64,000 bases of DNA, taken from Lentinus brumalis. Taxonomy: Eukaryota > Basidiomycota > Agaricomycetes > Polyporales > Polyporaceae. Shown in pieces: positions 1 through 10,744 of the stretch. A program made the translations under genes and the position numbers. The stretch is taken from assembly GCA_001792895.1 (NCBI GenBank), contig MARA01000017.1:62001-126000 (forward strand), in the 5' to 3' direction. The notes beneath the pieces were generated by a model. The model did no database searches. It had not been told where the DNA came from and saw only the letters and a program-made list of their open reading frames with translations. The number at the start of each line of letters is the position of its first letter. Within the stretch, counting starts at the first letter, position 1.

Positions 1-738
1 AAAGATGTAGAGAGGCCGGCATCGGAAGCATGTGGGTGGTCAATGAGAGCGGGATGGGAGGAGGTGAGACTGGTCGATGGCAGAGGAGCAATCAGAGAGT
101 CTGAGGGATGTGGTGCCAAACCAAAGGCGATATATAGGCGCGGGAGCACAATGGTCTTTGCACAATAGGGTTGGGTTGATTGGCCATCCCCGGCCAAAGC
201 GAGGCTTTTGGGTGCATTGACCATCTCCGGCCAGAGCGAGTGTTTGGTGCTCCCAATTGGTCCTTGCGACATCGAGACTGTAGTAATTTGAACTCTGTAA
301 AGTATGAGGGTAAGACGGTCAGTACATGTCAGGAGGAGATGGATACTACTAACCTGGACCACCATCGACGTCCATCTGGCATGTCCGACAGTACATGGTT
401 GAGGCGACCGTTGAGGTATTCTGTGGTTAAGACTTCAGTAGGCAGGTCGCGGCATGCGCACTCTGTGCGATCAGTGGCTGTGTTTTGAGCGCTACGAAGG
501 ATGCACTCATCTGGGATGGATGCACCCATTGGCTGGTACCCCATCCGTAAAAGGTGCATCCATTGTACTGAAACTCTACCTCCAGGAAGCCCAGGTCTCA
601 GTAAACATGTGGCGGTCGAAGCAGCGCAGGGTGCCTGTATAGTATTGTCAACCCACTGTGAGAGAACACTATGTTCCTGTCCTTAGCACTGCAGCGAGAT
701 GCCCAGCGTCTACTCAGCACAGTGTACTCCCCAAGGCC
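1..738. other. No recognisable gene; left flank of copia LTR
   Basis: Only short overlapping reading frames on both strands, none with a recognisable domain or splice pattern. A TATATAGG box lies at 130-137 but no convincing coding region follows it. The segment ends where a copia LTR begins. Confidence 0.4.
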
Positions 739-1156
739 TGTTGGGTGCAGTGTGCCTCAGAGCGATCACAATGGCCTGTGTCGGTGAAGTCTGATACATT
801 GACAAAAGGCCATCTACACACCTATGTCGAGCTCTGTGAAGTCTAAGGACCCCAGAGCTCGACGAGCGCACTGTCTACGGTGCGTGTTACATAAGCTATA
901 CAGTTGTAACAGCCACAGCCAGAAAAGCGCCAAAGAAAATCAACAAAGAGCGAAAAGAAAAATGCATGAAAAGTGCGGAGGTCAAGAGTTCAATCCCGGG
1001 AAATGGAAGACATAAAGAAGCGCCAATATATCGGAAAGGAAGAAAGGCAGCCGCTAGCGCGTCAGGGCGCTAGTAGGGTGCACTGCATGCGTCCTTGCAT
1101 GCAAGTATGGACTTGACGCCGTCAAAGGAACCAGAGATAGAGCTCCGAGTTCAACA
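739..1156 (-). repeat. Ty1/copia LTR (copy 1)
   Basis: A 418-bp long terminal repeat. On the plus strand it begins TGTTGG and ends TTCAACA, so on the minus strand it has the standard TG...CA ends. It is closely similar over its whole length to 3524-3947 and 5756-6177. The adjacent bases at 1157-1169, read on the minus strand, form a polypurine tract, so this is the 3' LTR of the copia remnant that follows. Confidence 0.85.
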
Positions 1157-1594
1157 CTCCCCGCTGACCAGTCAAGTCCCCAATTCAAGCATGCTGCACA
1201 TCGTGAGCACCTTCGGCTTAGCAAGCGACTTCGTAAGAACATCAGCAGGAATGTCCGAGGTGCGCAGATGGACCATCTCAATGCGACCCTTGGCTACTTC
1301 ATCCCGGAGCCAGTAGAACCGCAGACCGAGGTGCTTCATGCGGCTGTGGTGCTCAGGATTTTTCGCAACGGAGAGCACAGAGAGGTTGTCGATCCTGAGC
1401 TTGGACGCTGAGGAGACTTTGTACCCAAACTCCGTGAGCATGTTGCAAAGCCAGAGGATTTCCTGCCCTGCAGAGACTGCTGCAACGAACTCGGCCTCTG
1501 TGGTGGAGAGCGCAACAATGGACTGGAGACAACTCGACCAGGAGATTGCACCTGTGAAGTTTGGGAGCGGCGACGGTGGGCTTGGTTTGTTCAA
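1157..1594 (-). pseudogene. Ty1/copia RNase H C-terminus (truncated element)
   Basis: The minus-strand frame encodes the end of a copia polyprotein: the RNase H signature SIVALSTTEAEFVAA, then KHLGLRFYWLRDEV and the closing HLRTSDIPADVLTKSL motif. It lies immediately inside the 3' LTR at 739-1156. It closely matches 6193-6582 of the larger element up to about position 1555, where similarity stops abruptly (GAISWSS is preceded by unrelated sequence). The rest of pol, gag and the 5' LTR are missing, so this is a 5'-truncated or recombined copy. The active-site region upstream of TEAEF is absent. Confidence 0.85.
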
Positions 1595-3523
1595 GGTTGG
1601 TTGGCCAGGCTCCCGGACCAGAGGCCTGAGGGATGTGTTGTGATGCAGGGCCGTGTTGTCTCACTTGGGATGGGATTGTGCTGGGTCTCGCTGATAGCAT
1701 GAATGAATGATGACATACTTACCTTTGGTGCTGCCAATTTGGATTCAACGTAAAAAACATCTCTGTAGCCCGCGTATTGAGACAGAATGTTCCTGTGTCT
1801 GGGCAATGAGTTCTCGGATGTACTTACCTGCATCTTGCGATGAACGTCCGTGGACAGGGCCCTCATAGTCCACTCTGGGATCCTGGGCTTGAGCCTTGCG
1901 TCGCCAAGGCTGTTGTCCAGTTCCATTGCTTTTGCTCGGAGTCCGGACTTCAACTTGGAAGACATCGGATATCTTTGAGCGGCACCCTTGTGAATGTGCG
2001 GGCAGCTCCGCCGAGGAAGAGGTGTGCTTCATCGCGCGACAAGAATTCCGGGATCCGAAGAGATCTCCTCAGCGACATCAGGGTGACCATGGTTGCGGCG
2101 AAAGGCAGTCTATCCTCTTGAAATATGCGCTATGTGACTGGAATACAGAAGATATCAGTATGATACATGAGTCAGACCTTGGGCAACCATTATGTATACC
2201 CAGGGAGATGCTTTCTGTCCGCTTCAACGGAGGTATGCCCTCAGCCCTGCAGTAAGACAGGCTAGCCGGCCGATGGCCTCCAGGCCCAGGCAGTACGCGG
2301 GGCAGCTACCGGCACCATAGGGACTGAGCAGAGTGCGGGCCCCTGCCGTCGACCATGTGGCACGTTTCACTGTTTCAGCGGTCAGAATCCCAGACATCAA
2401 TTGTCAAGATACAGTACAATAGATCGCACACCCAACCAGTTCATCGTTGATACTTACTCTGCAGTGACACCGCCGTCAGCGAAAGCGGCATTATTTATAT
2501 GTCGTGGTGCTGTGATTCAGGTGTGAAAATTGGAGTGTTGAGTGGCTCTAAAAATGTCAGGTGCACCTCTGATCATCCGAGATCTGTTGGAGTGTTGTAG
2601 TAAATTGGATCCGTTCGGTTGGTGTGCGACAACTCGAGAGACATTCCGCGAAAACGTGTGCGAGATGTAGCTTCTTCATGCTTCACTGGACCTGCATGCA
2701 ATCGACCGAAAGGCGAGATCATCAGCCACGCGCATAGGCTGGCAGATCCGGGCAATGCAGTGCACGTATTTACTCGACGCAAACAAGGTAACCTAAAAGC
2801 AATCTTGACAGCAGGCTGGGCAACGTCTCCACCTACCGGGATAGGATGGCACCGTATATCTGCATGCACGAAGTCTGCTCCATTCTTCGGCTATTGAATA
2901 AGCAGTGTGTATGAGATGTCTTACCGGTTAGCTTGAGATCTCGGACAGACTCAAGTGTCTGTCGTTCGCTGGCAGAGCGTGGTTCGTACATACAAAGTGA
3001 GTAGCGGCACCCTAAAGGCCAATCCATGTGTGAGAATGCAGTGGCTGATATCAAACAGTGAGTCCGTCCTGAGTGTTAGAACACTCTTGCATGTGGGCAG
3101 AAGCAAAAGTTTAGGTCATCATCTATTTACTTACTGTAGCGTAGACGGTTCTAATAAATCTGTTCTCCGCATCCATGCATAGGGCTTAGTAATTAGTAAG
3201 CCCTTGCAAGCTCGCATGATGACTCCATGCGAGCGTCGAGCGTGATGGGACAAGGAGAAAAGCAGTGGTAAGTAAGTTCACCGATCCGCTGTCTGTTCGT
3301 TTACAACATGATCTCTCTGCCTACACCATCCCGGGGACGGACTCCTGCTCCTCCTTTCTGTGTGCAAGACTCGTCCCCCACAATCTAGCAGTACGTAGCG
3401 GCCGGGCAAAACTTGTTGTTCTCACCCATGCATCCGCAAGACTCTGAGGTCCACGGATTCCCCCTGCCATCCCGGCGATGTCTCGAACGACGAGCCTGGA
3501 CGTGCCGCTTAATAGGCCAGCAC
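1595..3523. other. No recognisable gene; possible broken host exon remnants
   Basis: The minus strand has modest open frames at 1591-2032 and two good splice-donor-like sites (GTAAGTATG near 1730 and GTAAGTACA near 1828), so a disrupted intron-containing gene is possible. No domain is recognisable. The rest of the stretch shows only short frames. Confidence 0.3.
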
Positions 3524-3947
3524 TGTTGAACTCGGAGCTCTATCTCCGGTTCCTTTGACGGCGTCAAGTCCATACTTGCACGCAAGGATGCTTGCAGTGC
3601 GCCCTACCAGCGCCCCGCCGCGCTAGCGGCTGCCTTTCTTCCTTTTCGATATATCGGCGCTTCTTTATGTTTTCCATTTCCCGGGATTGAGCTCTTGACC
3701 TCCGCACTTTTCATGCATTTTTCTTTTCGCTCTTTGTTGATTTTCTTTGGCGCTTTTCTGACTGTGGCTGTTACAACTGTATAGCTTATGTAACACGCAC
3801 CGTAGACAGCGCGCTCGTCGAGCTCTGGGGTCCTTAGACTTCACAGAGCTCGACATAGGTGTGTAGATTCGCTTTTGTCAATATATTAGACTTCACAGAG
3901 CTCGACATAGGCCATTGTGATCGCTCTGAGGCGCACTGCATCCAACA
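3524..3947 (+). repeat. Solo Ty1/copia LTR with 5-bp target duplication
   Basis: A 424-bp LTR running TGTTGAAC...CCAACA on the plus strand, the same family as 739-1156 and 5756-6177 but in the opposite orientation. Both flanks carry AGCAC (3519-3523 and 3948-3952), a perfect 5-bp target-site duplication. With no internal element sequence beside it, this is a solo LTR left by recombination between the two LTRs of one insertion. Confidence 0.92.
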
Positions 3948-3999
3948 AGCACGTACGGCGTATATGATAGTAATACATGCGTTAAGCATCAGCGGCCTC

Positions 4000-5106
4000 A
4001 TGGCCGTCATCCCGGAGTCCGCTCAGTTCACTGCCAACGCTGGAGACTGGCTCCAAGGTGTCGCCTGGGCTGGTGCCAAGCACCTCCCAGCCAGCGATTA
4101 CCCCCTGCTCGCCCTCGTTGTCGATTTGCCAGAGGAACGGCCGGACCCCATCTTGGATGCCGAACTCATGGGCAGCTGGTGGCATACATATGACCCTGGC
4201 CGCAAGCCCTCAAAGCCATATGTCGACACATACCTGTCGGGACCCACCAGTCACGCATCCCCAAGCTACAACCTGCCTGTCAGCTACCTGCCGTCCGCCA
4301 ACTACCCGCTGTCTGCCAACTATCCGCCGTCTGCCAACACATCCTCCGTTATAGCCTGACACTGATGCCTTTCGCCACCTCCCTTGCCTCCTCCTCAATA
4401 TGTCTGACCACTAGATTGACTTTGGCCATCGCTCTCATGTCACACATCACTCCGATCTGTTCCACGGAAGGCGTCGTCATTGTCTTTGCGAGAGAGCCAA
4501 CTCTCGAGGTGATAATCCTTGAACAGGCCGGCTTGGCTCCTGAGGCGCTGATGAACAACCTTCTTGACGTTCTACATACCCTTCATTGCGAGTGGCTTGC
4601 AGGGACTATTCCAGGCTTCACGCACACACTTATCAGCGAGGGTCGTCAGGACAAGTGCATACCTACTGACTGGCCGCAGATGTCAGGCATTGATATCCAC
4701 CCATACCTCTATATATTGGTGTTTGTGAGTATAGTCATCCATATGATAAACTTTAACGGTGACTAATTTGTCCGGAATGCAGGACATTGATGATGGCGCT
4801 CCATTCAGTCGACTGAGCATCGGTCGAACTTCTTGCCCAAGTCTGCCGATGCATACTGTGCGCACAAGCTCGCTCGGCTCGCGGTGGGGGTTCAAAGGGG
4901 GCACGACCGCCATCGTGCCCTTTCTGCTTGTCAAAGGAACAATGGCATGGAAGGTTATTGTCACTCTGGTGCAGGCCGCAGGTGCGGCTGAGTATGTGAA
5001 CAATGTCACTCGGGAGATGGTAGACGCCTACTACCCTGTTCTCGACTTGAAGGTTGAGTGCGATTGTTTTTGCGACACTAAGCCGCATGCTTATATTTTT
5101 GACTAG
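4000..5106 (+). CDS. Putative multi-exon gene of unknown function
   Basis: Two consecutive open frames (4000-4359 starting MAVIPESAQF, and 4365-4766) are followed by a third (4759-5106). A plausible intron joins the last two: donor GTGAGTATAG near 4724 and acceptor GAATGCAG near 4783. The first frame ends in a degenerate repeat of SYLPSANYPLSANYPPS. I do not recognise the product. It sits between a solo LTR and the copia 3' LTR. It could be a host gene fragment, a gene captured by or belonging to a transposable element, or chance open frames. The internal stop between the first two frames would need a further intron. Confidence 0.25.
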
Positions 5107-5755
5107 CGAGGTGGAACCGGACAGGGCTGGAGATAACGGTCCCGCAGTGGCCATGGGAGGACCGCTCCTCCTCTCGCTCCTGCTGCTGTTCTCGTTCCCA
5201 TTCCCGTTCCTGTTCACGTTCCCGCTGCCGATCCCGATCCCGCTGTGGCGCCCGTGCTCCCGCTCCTTCTCCATTCCCCGATGGAGAATTTGGTGCGTCA
5301 CCTCACCAAGATGAGCAACAACAGAAGGTGTGTCCTGTGGGATGGCCTGCGGCAGGCTTTCACAGTGCTCCCATCAGCTACCCTGGGGTTGGAAGGCGAA
5401 CAGCTTTGTGCAAAGCCAAGCATACGGTGAAGTAGTGTCATTCATGGCGGGACAGAGTTTGGGCAACATATCCATCTAGGCCCTGTGCAAATGGGTGCCC
5501 AGCAACCGCTGATAAGGTACGCAGACAGCTGAGCTTTGACAGGAATCTTGTGACTTCATCCTGGCTGATGCACCCTCCTTATCACAGTGCACAACAGCGG
5601 CCAGATACTTTCCCAATGGAAAGGAAAGAATATTCAAGAACCAACAGTGCCGGTGCCAAGTGCTTGCTCTCAGATATGCAACAGAAGGCTGCGGTGGTGG
5701 TAGAAGGAGAAAGTGAGTTAGTCCATCACAATCCTTCCAACACCAAGCTCATTAT

Positions 5756-6177
5756 TGTTGGCTGCAGTGCGCCTCAGAGCAATCACAATGGCCTATGTCG
5801 AGCTCTGTGAAGTCTAATATATTGACAAAAGCGAATCTACACACCTATGTCGAGCTCTGTGAAGTCTAAGGACCCCAGAGCTCGACGAGCGCGCTGTCTA
5901 CGGTGCGTGTTACATAAGCTATACAGCTGTAACAGCCACAGCGAGAAAAGCGCCAAAAAATCAACAAAGAGTGAAAAGAAAAATGCACGAAAAGTGCGGA
6001 GGTCAAGAGTTCAATCCCGGAAAATGGAAAACATAAAGAAGCGCTGATATATCGGAAAGGAAGAAAGGCGTCAGCTAGCGCGTCGAGGCGCTGGTAGGGT
6101 GCACTGCATGCGTCCTTGCGTGCAAGTATGGATTTGACGCCGTCAAAGGAACCGGAGATAGAGCTCCGAGTTCAACA
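5756..6177 (-). repeat. 3' LTR of the copia element
   Basis: A 422-bp LTR, TGTTGG...TTCAACA on the plus strand. It is near-identical to the solo LTR at 3524-3947 (opposite strand) and to 739-1156. It lies directly next to the polypurine tract. Confidence 0.92.
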
Positions 6178-6190
6178 CTCCCCCCTGACC
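6178..6190 (-). promoter_or_regulatory. Polypurine tract of the copia element
   Basis: On the minus strand GGTCAGGGGGGAG abuts the TGTTGAAC start of the 3' LTR. This is the expected position and composition for the plus-strand DNA primer of an LTR retrotransposon. The copy at 1157-1169 has one substitution in the G run. Confidence 0.8.
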
Positions 6191-6649
6191 AGTCAAGTCC
6201 CCAATCCGAGCATGCTGCACATCTCGAGCACCTTCGGCTTAGCCAGCGACTTTGTAAGAGTGTCAGCAGGCATGTCCGAGGTGCGCAGATGGACCATCTC
6301 GATGCGGCCCTTGGCTACTTCATCCCGGAGCCAGTAGAACCGCAGATCGAGGTGCTTCATGCGGCCGTGGTGCTCAGGATTTTTCGCAACGGAGAGCACA
6401 GAGAGGTTGTCGATCCTGAGCTTGGACGCTGAGGAGACCTCATACCCGAACTCCGTGAGCAGGTTGCGAAGCCAAAGGATCTCCTGCCCTGCAGAGACTG
6501 CTGCGACGAACTCTGCCTCCGTGGTGGAAAGCGCAACGATGGACTGGAGACGACTCGACCAGGAGATCGCACCTGTGCCCATCTTGATGACGTAGCCCGA
6601 GGTTGAGCGACCTGTGTCCGGGCAGCCAGCATGGTCCGCATCGGTGTAC

Positions 6650-7575
6650 TAGCGGGCGCCAAAAGTGTTTGAACACCTAGGCGCCGGCGCCTCGTTTGCA
6701 TACAATATAATCAGCATATTGCACTCAGTATCCACATTCCGTCTAAGCCACTAGGTGCATATAGTAGACATACACTTAAGGCCATAGTGCACATTTGAAA
6801 CATTGCATGCTTTGTTTGATAGAATTTTGTAGAGCGCCAACTGTGTCCCCACCCCCATTCTGGATCTTGCCCTCCCTAAGTCGCCTCAACTTATAGACAC
6901 ATCCTCAAATAATTATCTACAGGTGCACTAGAGCCTCATGGGTGTGCCATGTAAATTTCAGGATTTAACGTGAAATTCTGGAGGAGTAATCATGGGTGTA
7001 ACTTGGTGCACAGACTAGGCTAACTTCCCGGCTTCAAGCTTATGCAGCCTGGACATTACAACTCTCATGCCTAGGGCCCATTGTGGACTGTAGCCACACT
7101 ACCTGTACCTCATCTATTTATTGGTTATAGTAGCACTCTACCAGGAGCCCTTGATCAGGGACTACCCACTGATGATTGCTTGCTCTGTTGCTGCGGCAAG
7201 TCCAACTGCTGTGTTATACCCACCGTTACTCCCCCGGATTTCAATGTTAGATTACGAAATTTATATGGTATGTAGGCGAGGCTCTCAGGTATCTGTATGT
7301 ATGCTTTTAAGATTGTCTCAACAAGTTTTGGAAGCCCTATGCAGGGCAGAGTTGGGGTCGATGCAAGAATGATGCTACGGAAAAGGTCCTCCCTCTACAT
7401 TATTCTACTATATTATTATACAGTTCTATACCCAGCCCTTGCAACATCAGATGTCTACCTATCATACATGCCCAGTGACTCAGACATAACTTTGCTTATG
7501 AGTGAGATTTCATTGATATAAATTACCCATACTGGGCGCCTATTCCTAGGCGTTCAAACACTTTCGGCGGGGGGA
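6650..7575. mobile_element. 926-bp non-autonomous TIR element flanked by GTAC
   Basis: An AT-rich block without coding capacity interrupts the copia pol between the RT and RNase H regions. GTAC occurs immediately outside both ends (6646-6649 and 7576-7579). Removing the block and one GTAC brings the copia frame back together exactly, which sets the borders. The ends are imperfect inverted repeats: inward from the left, CGCCAAAAGTGTTTGAAC then ACCTAGG; inward from the right, CGCCGAAAGTGTTTGAAC then GCCTAGG. Both are followed by GGCGCC a few bases further in. A 4-bp duplication does not fit hAT (8 bp), Tc1/mariner (TA), PIF (3 bp) or Mutator (9 bp). The family is unassigned. Confidence 0.85.
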
Positions 7576-8104
7576 GTACAAGGTGAAGAGCTCATCCGAC
7601 GAAGGGGTGTACGTGAGCTTGTAGTTGAGCATACCCTTGATGTACCGGAAGAGGTGCTTGACCGCCTTCCGGTGCGTCATGCCAGGGTTCTGCGAGAAGC
7701 GAGCAAGGTAGCCAACAGTGCGGATCATGTCCGGACGCGTTGCAACTGCCAGGTAGAAGAGCGAACCAACAGCCTGGCCGTACGGGATGTCCTGCATCTC
7801 CCGGGCCTCGGCAGGCGTCTTGGGGCTCATCTCCGCGCTGAGGCGGAGACCTGGGTCCATTGGAGTGCCGACTGGGTCGCAGCTCGAGAAGCCGTACCGC
7901 TCAAGGATGTCGAGCGCGTACTGCTTCTGCGAGATGGAGAGGGAACGCTTCGAGCGGTCGCGCTCAATCTTGACTCCAAGGAGCCAGGACGTCGGACCAA
8001 GGTCCCGGAGCTTGAAGTGCGCGCGCAGCTCGTCCTTGACGCGCTGGATAAGCGTCCTTGGACTTTGCTGCGATGGTGATGTCGTCAACAAAGCCAGGGA
8101 TGAC

Positions 8105-8206
8105 GCGCGCCTGACCGACAATTGTCAGTCGCGAACTACCTGATGTGCCCCCGGGACGATGATATTCATGATATTCAAGGCATTACGCGCTCCGCCAAAA
8201 AAAAAA
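8105..8206 (+). mobile_element. Short poly(A)-tailed retroposon inserted in copia RT
   Basis: About 90 bp of foreign sequence ending in A12 (8197-8208) interrupts the reverse transcriptase just before its FVDD motif. It is flanked by near-identical target sequence: AAGCCAGGGATGAC at 8091-8104 and AAGACAGGGATGAT at 8207-8220. Poly(A) plus a roughly 14-bp target duplication is the hallmark of LINE-mediated retroposition. The source RNA is not recognised; a 5'-truncated LINE tail or a retroposed small RNA are both possible. Confidence 0.65.
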
Positions 8207-10744
8207 AAGACAGGGATGATGACATGCACTCCATCTCGCAGGTAGACCCAGACGCTGTGCTCGCAGACAAGCCGGTCAAAGCCAAGCTTCGTCAGGACCT
8301 CGTGCAGCTTCTCGTGCCAGCAGCGGCCAGCCTGCTTGAGGCCATAGAGCGACTTGCGCAGCCGCCACACCCACTTGGGAGTCTTCTCCTCGAAGCCCTC
8401 GGGTTGCTTCATGTAGACCTCCTCCTTGAGCTCGCCGTTGAGATAGGCAGAGGAGATGTCCACAGACTCGAGTTCAAGGTCCTCGAGCGCAGCGATGGCG
8501 AGGATGGCTCGAATCGACGCCCACTTTGGAGTAGGGGCGAAGGTTTCATTGTAGTCGAAACCAGGGCGCTGCGAGAAGCCTTTCGCGACAAGGCGACCCT
8601 TGTACCGCTCAATCGAGCCGTCAGCATTGCGCTTGACCCGGAAGACCCACCGAGAACCGATGGCCTTGCGCCCGGGAGGCAGCTGGACAAGCTGGAACGT
8701 GCCATTCTCGACGAGGGACTGGATCTCGTCCTGTGCAGCCTTGAGCCACCACTCGCGCTCCTCCGGCTCGAGCCTCAGGCTCGAGCCTCAGGACCTCGGA
8801 GATGGACCGAGGCTCACCAAAGTGCTCCTGGCTCGCCTTGGACGCGTGCTCGACCACCGACTCGAATGCGACAGCCAGAGCATCGTCGTACGAGAGGTAA
8901 TCAACCAGCTCGTCGTCCGAGTAGACGTGCTCAATGCCGGCCATCATCACCTCGAGTGTGCACTCAAACGCGTCCTCATGACCGTCCGCTAGGAGGTCGA
9001 GTTCATCGTCCGATGCCGCAGGAGCGGGTGGAGAGGCTGGAGCACGGTGCGCAGGGACATGGGCAGGCTCAGGGTCGACTGGTGCAACCTCGAGAGGGTC
9101 CGGCGAAGGAGAGTCGCGCGGCGGAGTGTGTTCGCGTTCCTCAGGCTCAGGCGTCGAGGCAGGGGATTGCGAGGTGATGCGGAGCCGCTGGGGGACGAGA
9201 TTGCGATGTTCAAGGGCACGGTCATTGAGCGAGCCTTGGAAACACGTCGAGCGAGCAGGGAGGTGCTTTCGAGCGGGTGCAGGATGCTCGTGCGCGGAGG
9301 GGCGTCCGGATGAGCGTGGAGGGGCTGGTGCAGGTGCAGGAGGCTGCGGAAGTGCAGGCGGGCTCGGAGCGCGTGATGACGGAGCAGGAGAGCCGTCGCG
9401 CGGAGCATGAGGTGCAGGGGCTGGTGCAGGAGGCGCAGGAGGTGCCGGATCATCCGAATCCGCTCCCCCCTGATCAGGCAGCTCTGGCGCATCCGGGACA
9501 TCGTCGGGGACGTCGTCAGCGTCCTCCGGACCACCGGGAATGTGCACTTCGTCGAGGGGCAGGCCAAAGACGTTGATGAAGGGCGAGTTTCCGGGGAAAC
9601 AGCGTTCGTCGAAGACAGCATGCGAAGAGATGATGAATTTCTTCGCAGCTGGGTCCCAGAACCGCCACGCCTTCGTGCCCTCGGGGTAGCCGACGAAGAT
9701 GCACTTGCGCGAGTGCGGCTCGAGTGCCTTCTGGTCCTTCTTGCGCACCAGCACATAGGCCAAGCAGCCAAAGACACGGAAGCGAGAGCCGTGGCACCCT
9801 CAGATGTCGTCCTGTTTGCGCGTTCAGCAACACCGTTCTGGTGAGGCTCGTCCGGCTCGGTGTGCTGCCGCTGGATGCCGTGCTCTGCGCAGAAGTCGGA
9901 GTACTCCTTGCCCATGTACTCGCCGCCCTTGTCGTCGCGCGTAGCCTTGATCTTGAGACCGAGACAGGTCTCAGCATACGCCTTGTATGACTTGAACGCA
10001 GCAAACACGTCGCTCTTGTGCTTGAGGAAGGCCAGGACCCAGACCTGTGTCGCATCGCAGACAAATGTCATCCAGTAGACGTAGCCTTCCGGCGTAGCGA
10101 CCAGGAGATGTCCCTTGAGGTCGGTGTGGACCAGGGCGATGGGGACGAACTTCCGAGACGCAAAACGAGGGATAGGATGGCGGTTGAGCTTGCCGGCAAA
10201 GGGCTCGCAGACAGGGTCGGGCTTGCGCTTCAAGCGGACAACAAGGCCAACGACAAGACCCTTCTTGATCACCGAGCGGAGATCGTCCAGGTTGACGTGC
10301 GAGCAGCGCTGGTGCCACAGCGACTCGTCCTCCTCGCAAGTGGAGGACACAGAGAGCGCGTTCTTCGTCTAAGACACCGTGTGGCCGAGGAGATAGCCGA
10401 CATTGTGCTCGTTGACTCGGGCTTCGAAGTGCAGCTCCCCTGATGGTAGAAGAGCGCACTCGATGCGCGCAACTCGACGGTGTAGCCCTTCTTGCGCGTG
10501 AGGTGGAAGACATACAGTAGATTGCTGGCAAGCGCAGGAACATGCAAGACGTCGTGTAGTACAACTGCAGGCAGTACAACCCCTCCCCTCTCCGCTGGTT
10601 GAAACACCACAGACCCCAATCCAGCCGAGTAGACAATGTGCGAGTTGGCGAGACGGACGGGGATGATGTGCGGCGAGTAGGAGCGGAACCAGTGACGGTG
10701 TGGGGTCATGTGTGCAGAAGCACCTGTGTCCGGTGTTCCAGTTA

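Noticed and set aside
970..1000. GAGTTCAATCCC in the copia LTR, resembling a tRNA B box
   Set aside because: No A box at the right distance and no cloverleaf; it is ordinary LTR sequence repeated in every copy.
8122..9177. Long plus-strand frame of 351 codons
   Set aside because: It is the reverse-strand shadow of the copia RT and linker; the minus strand carries the recognisable motifs.
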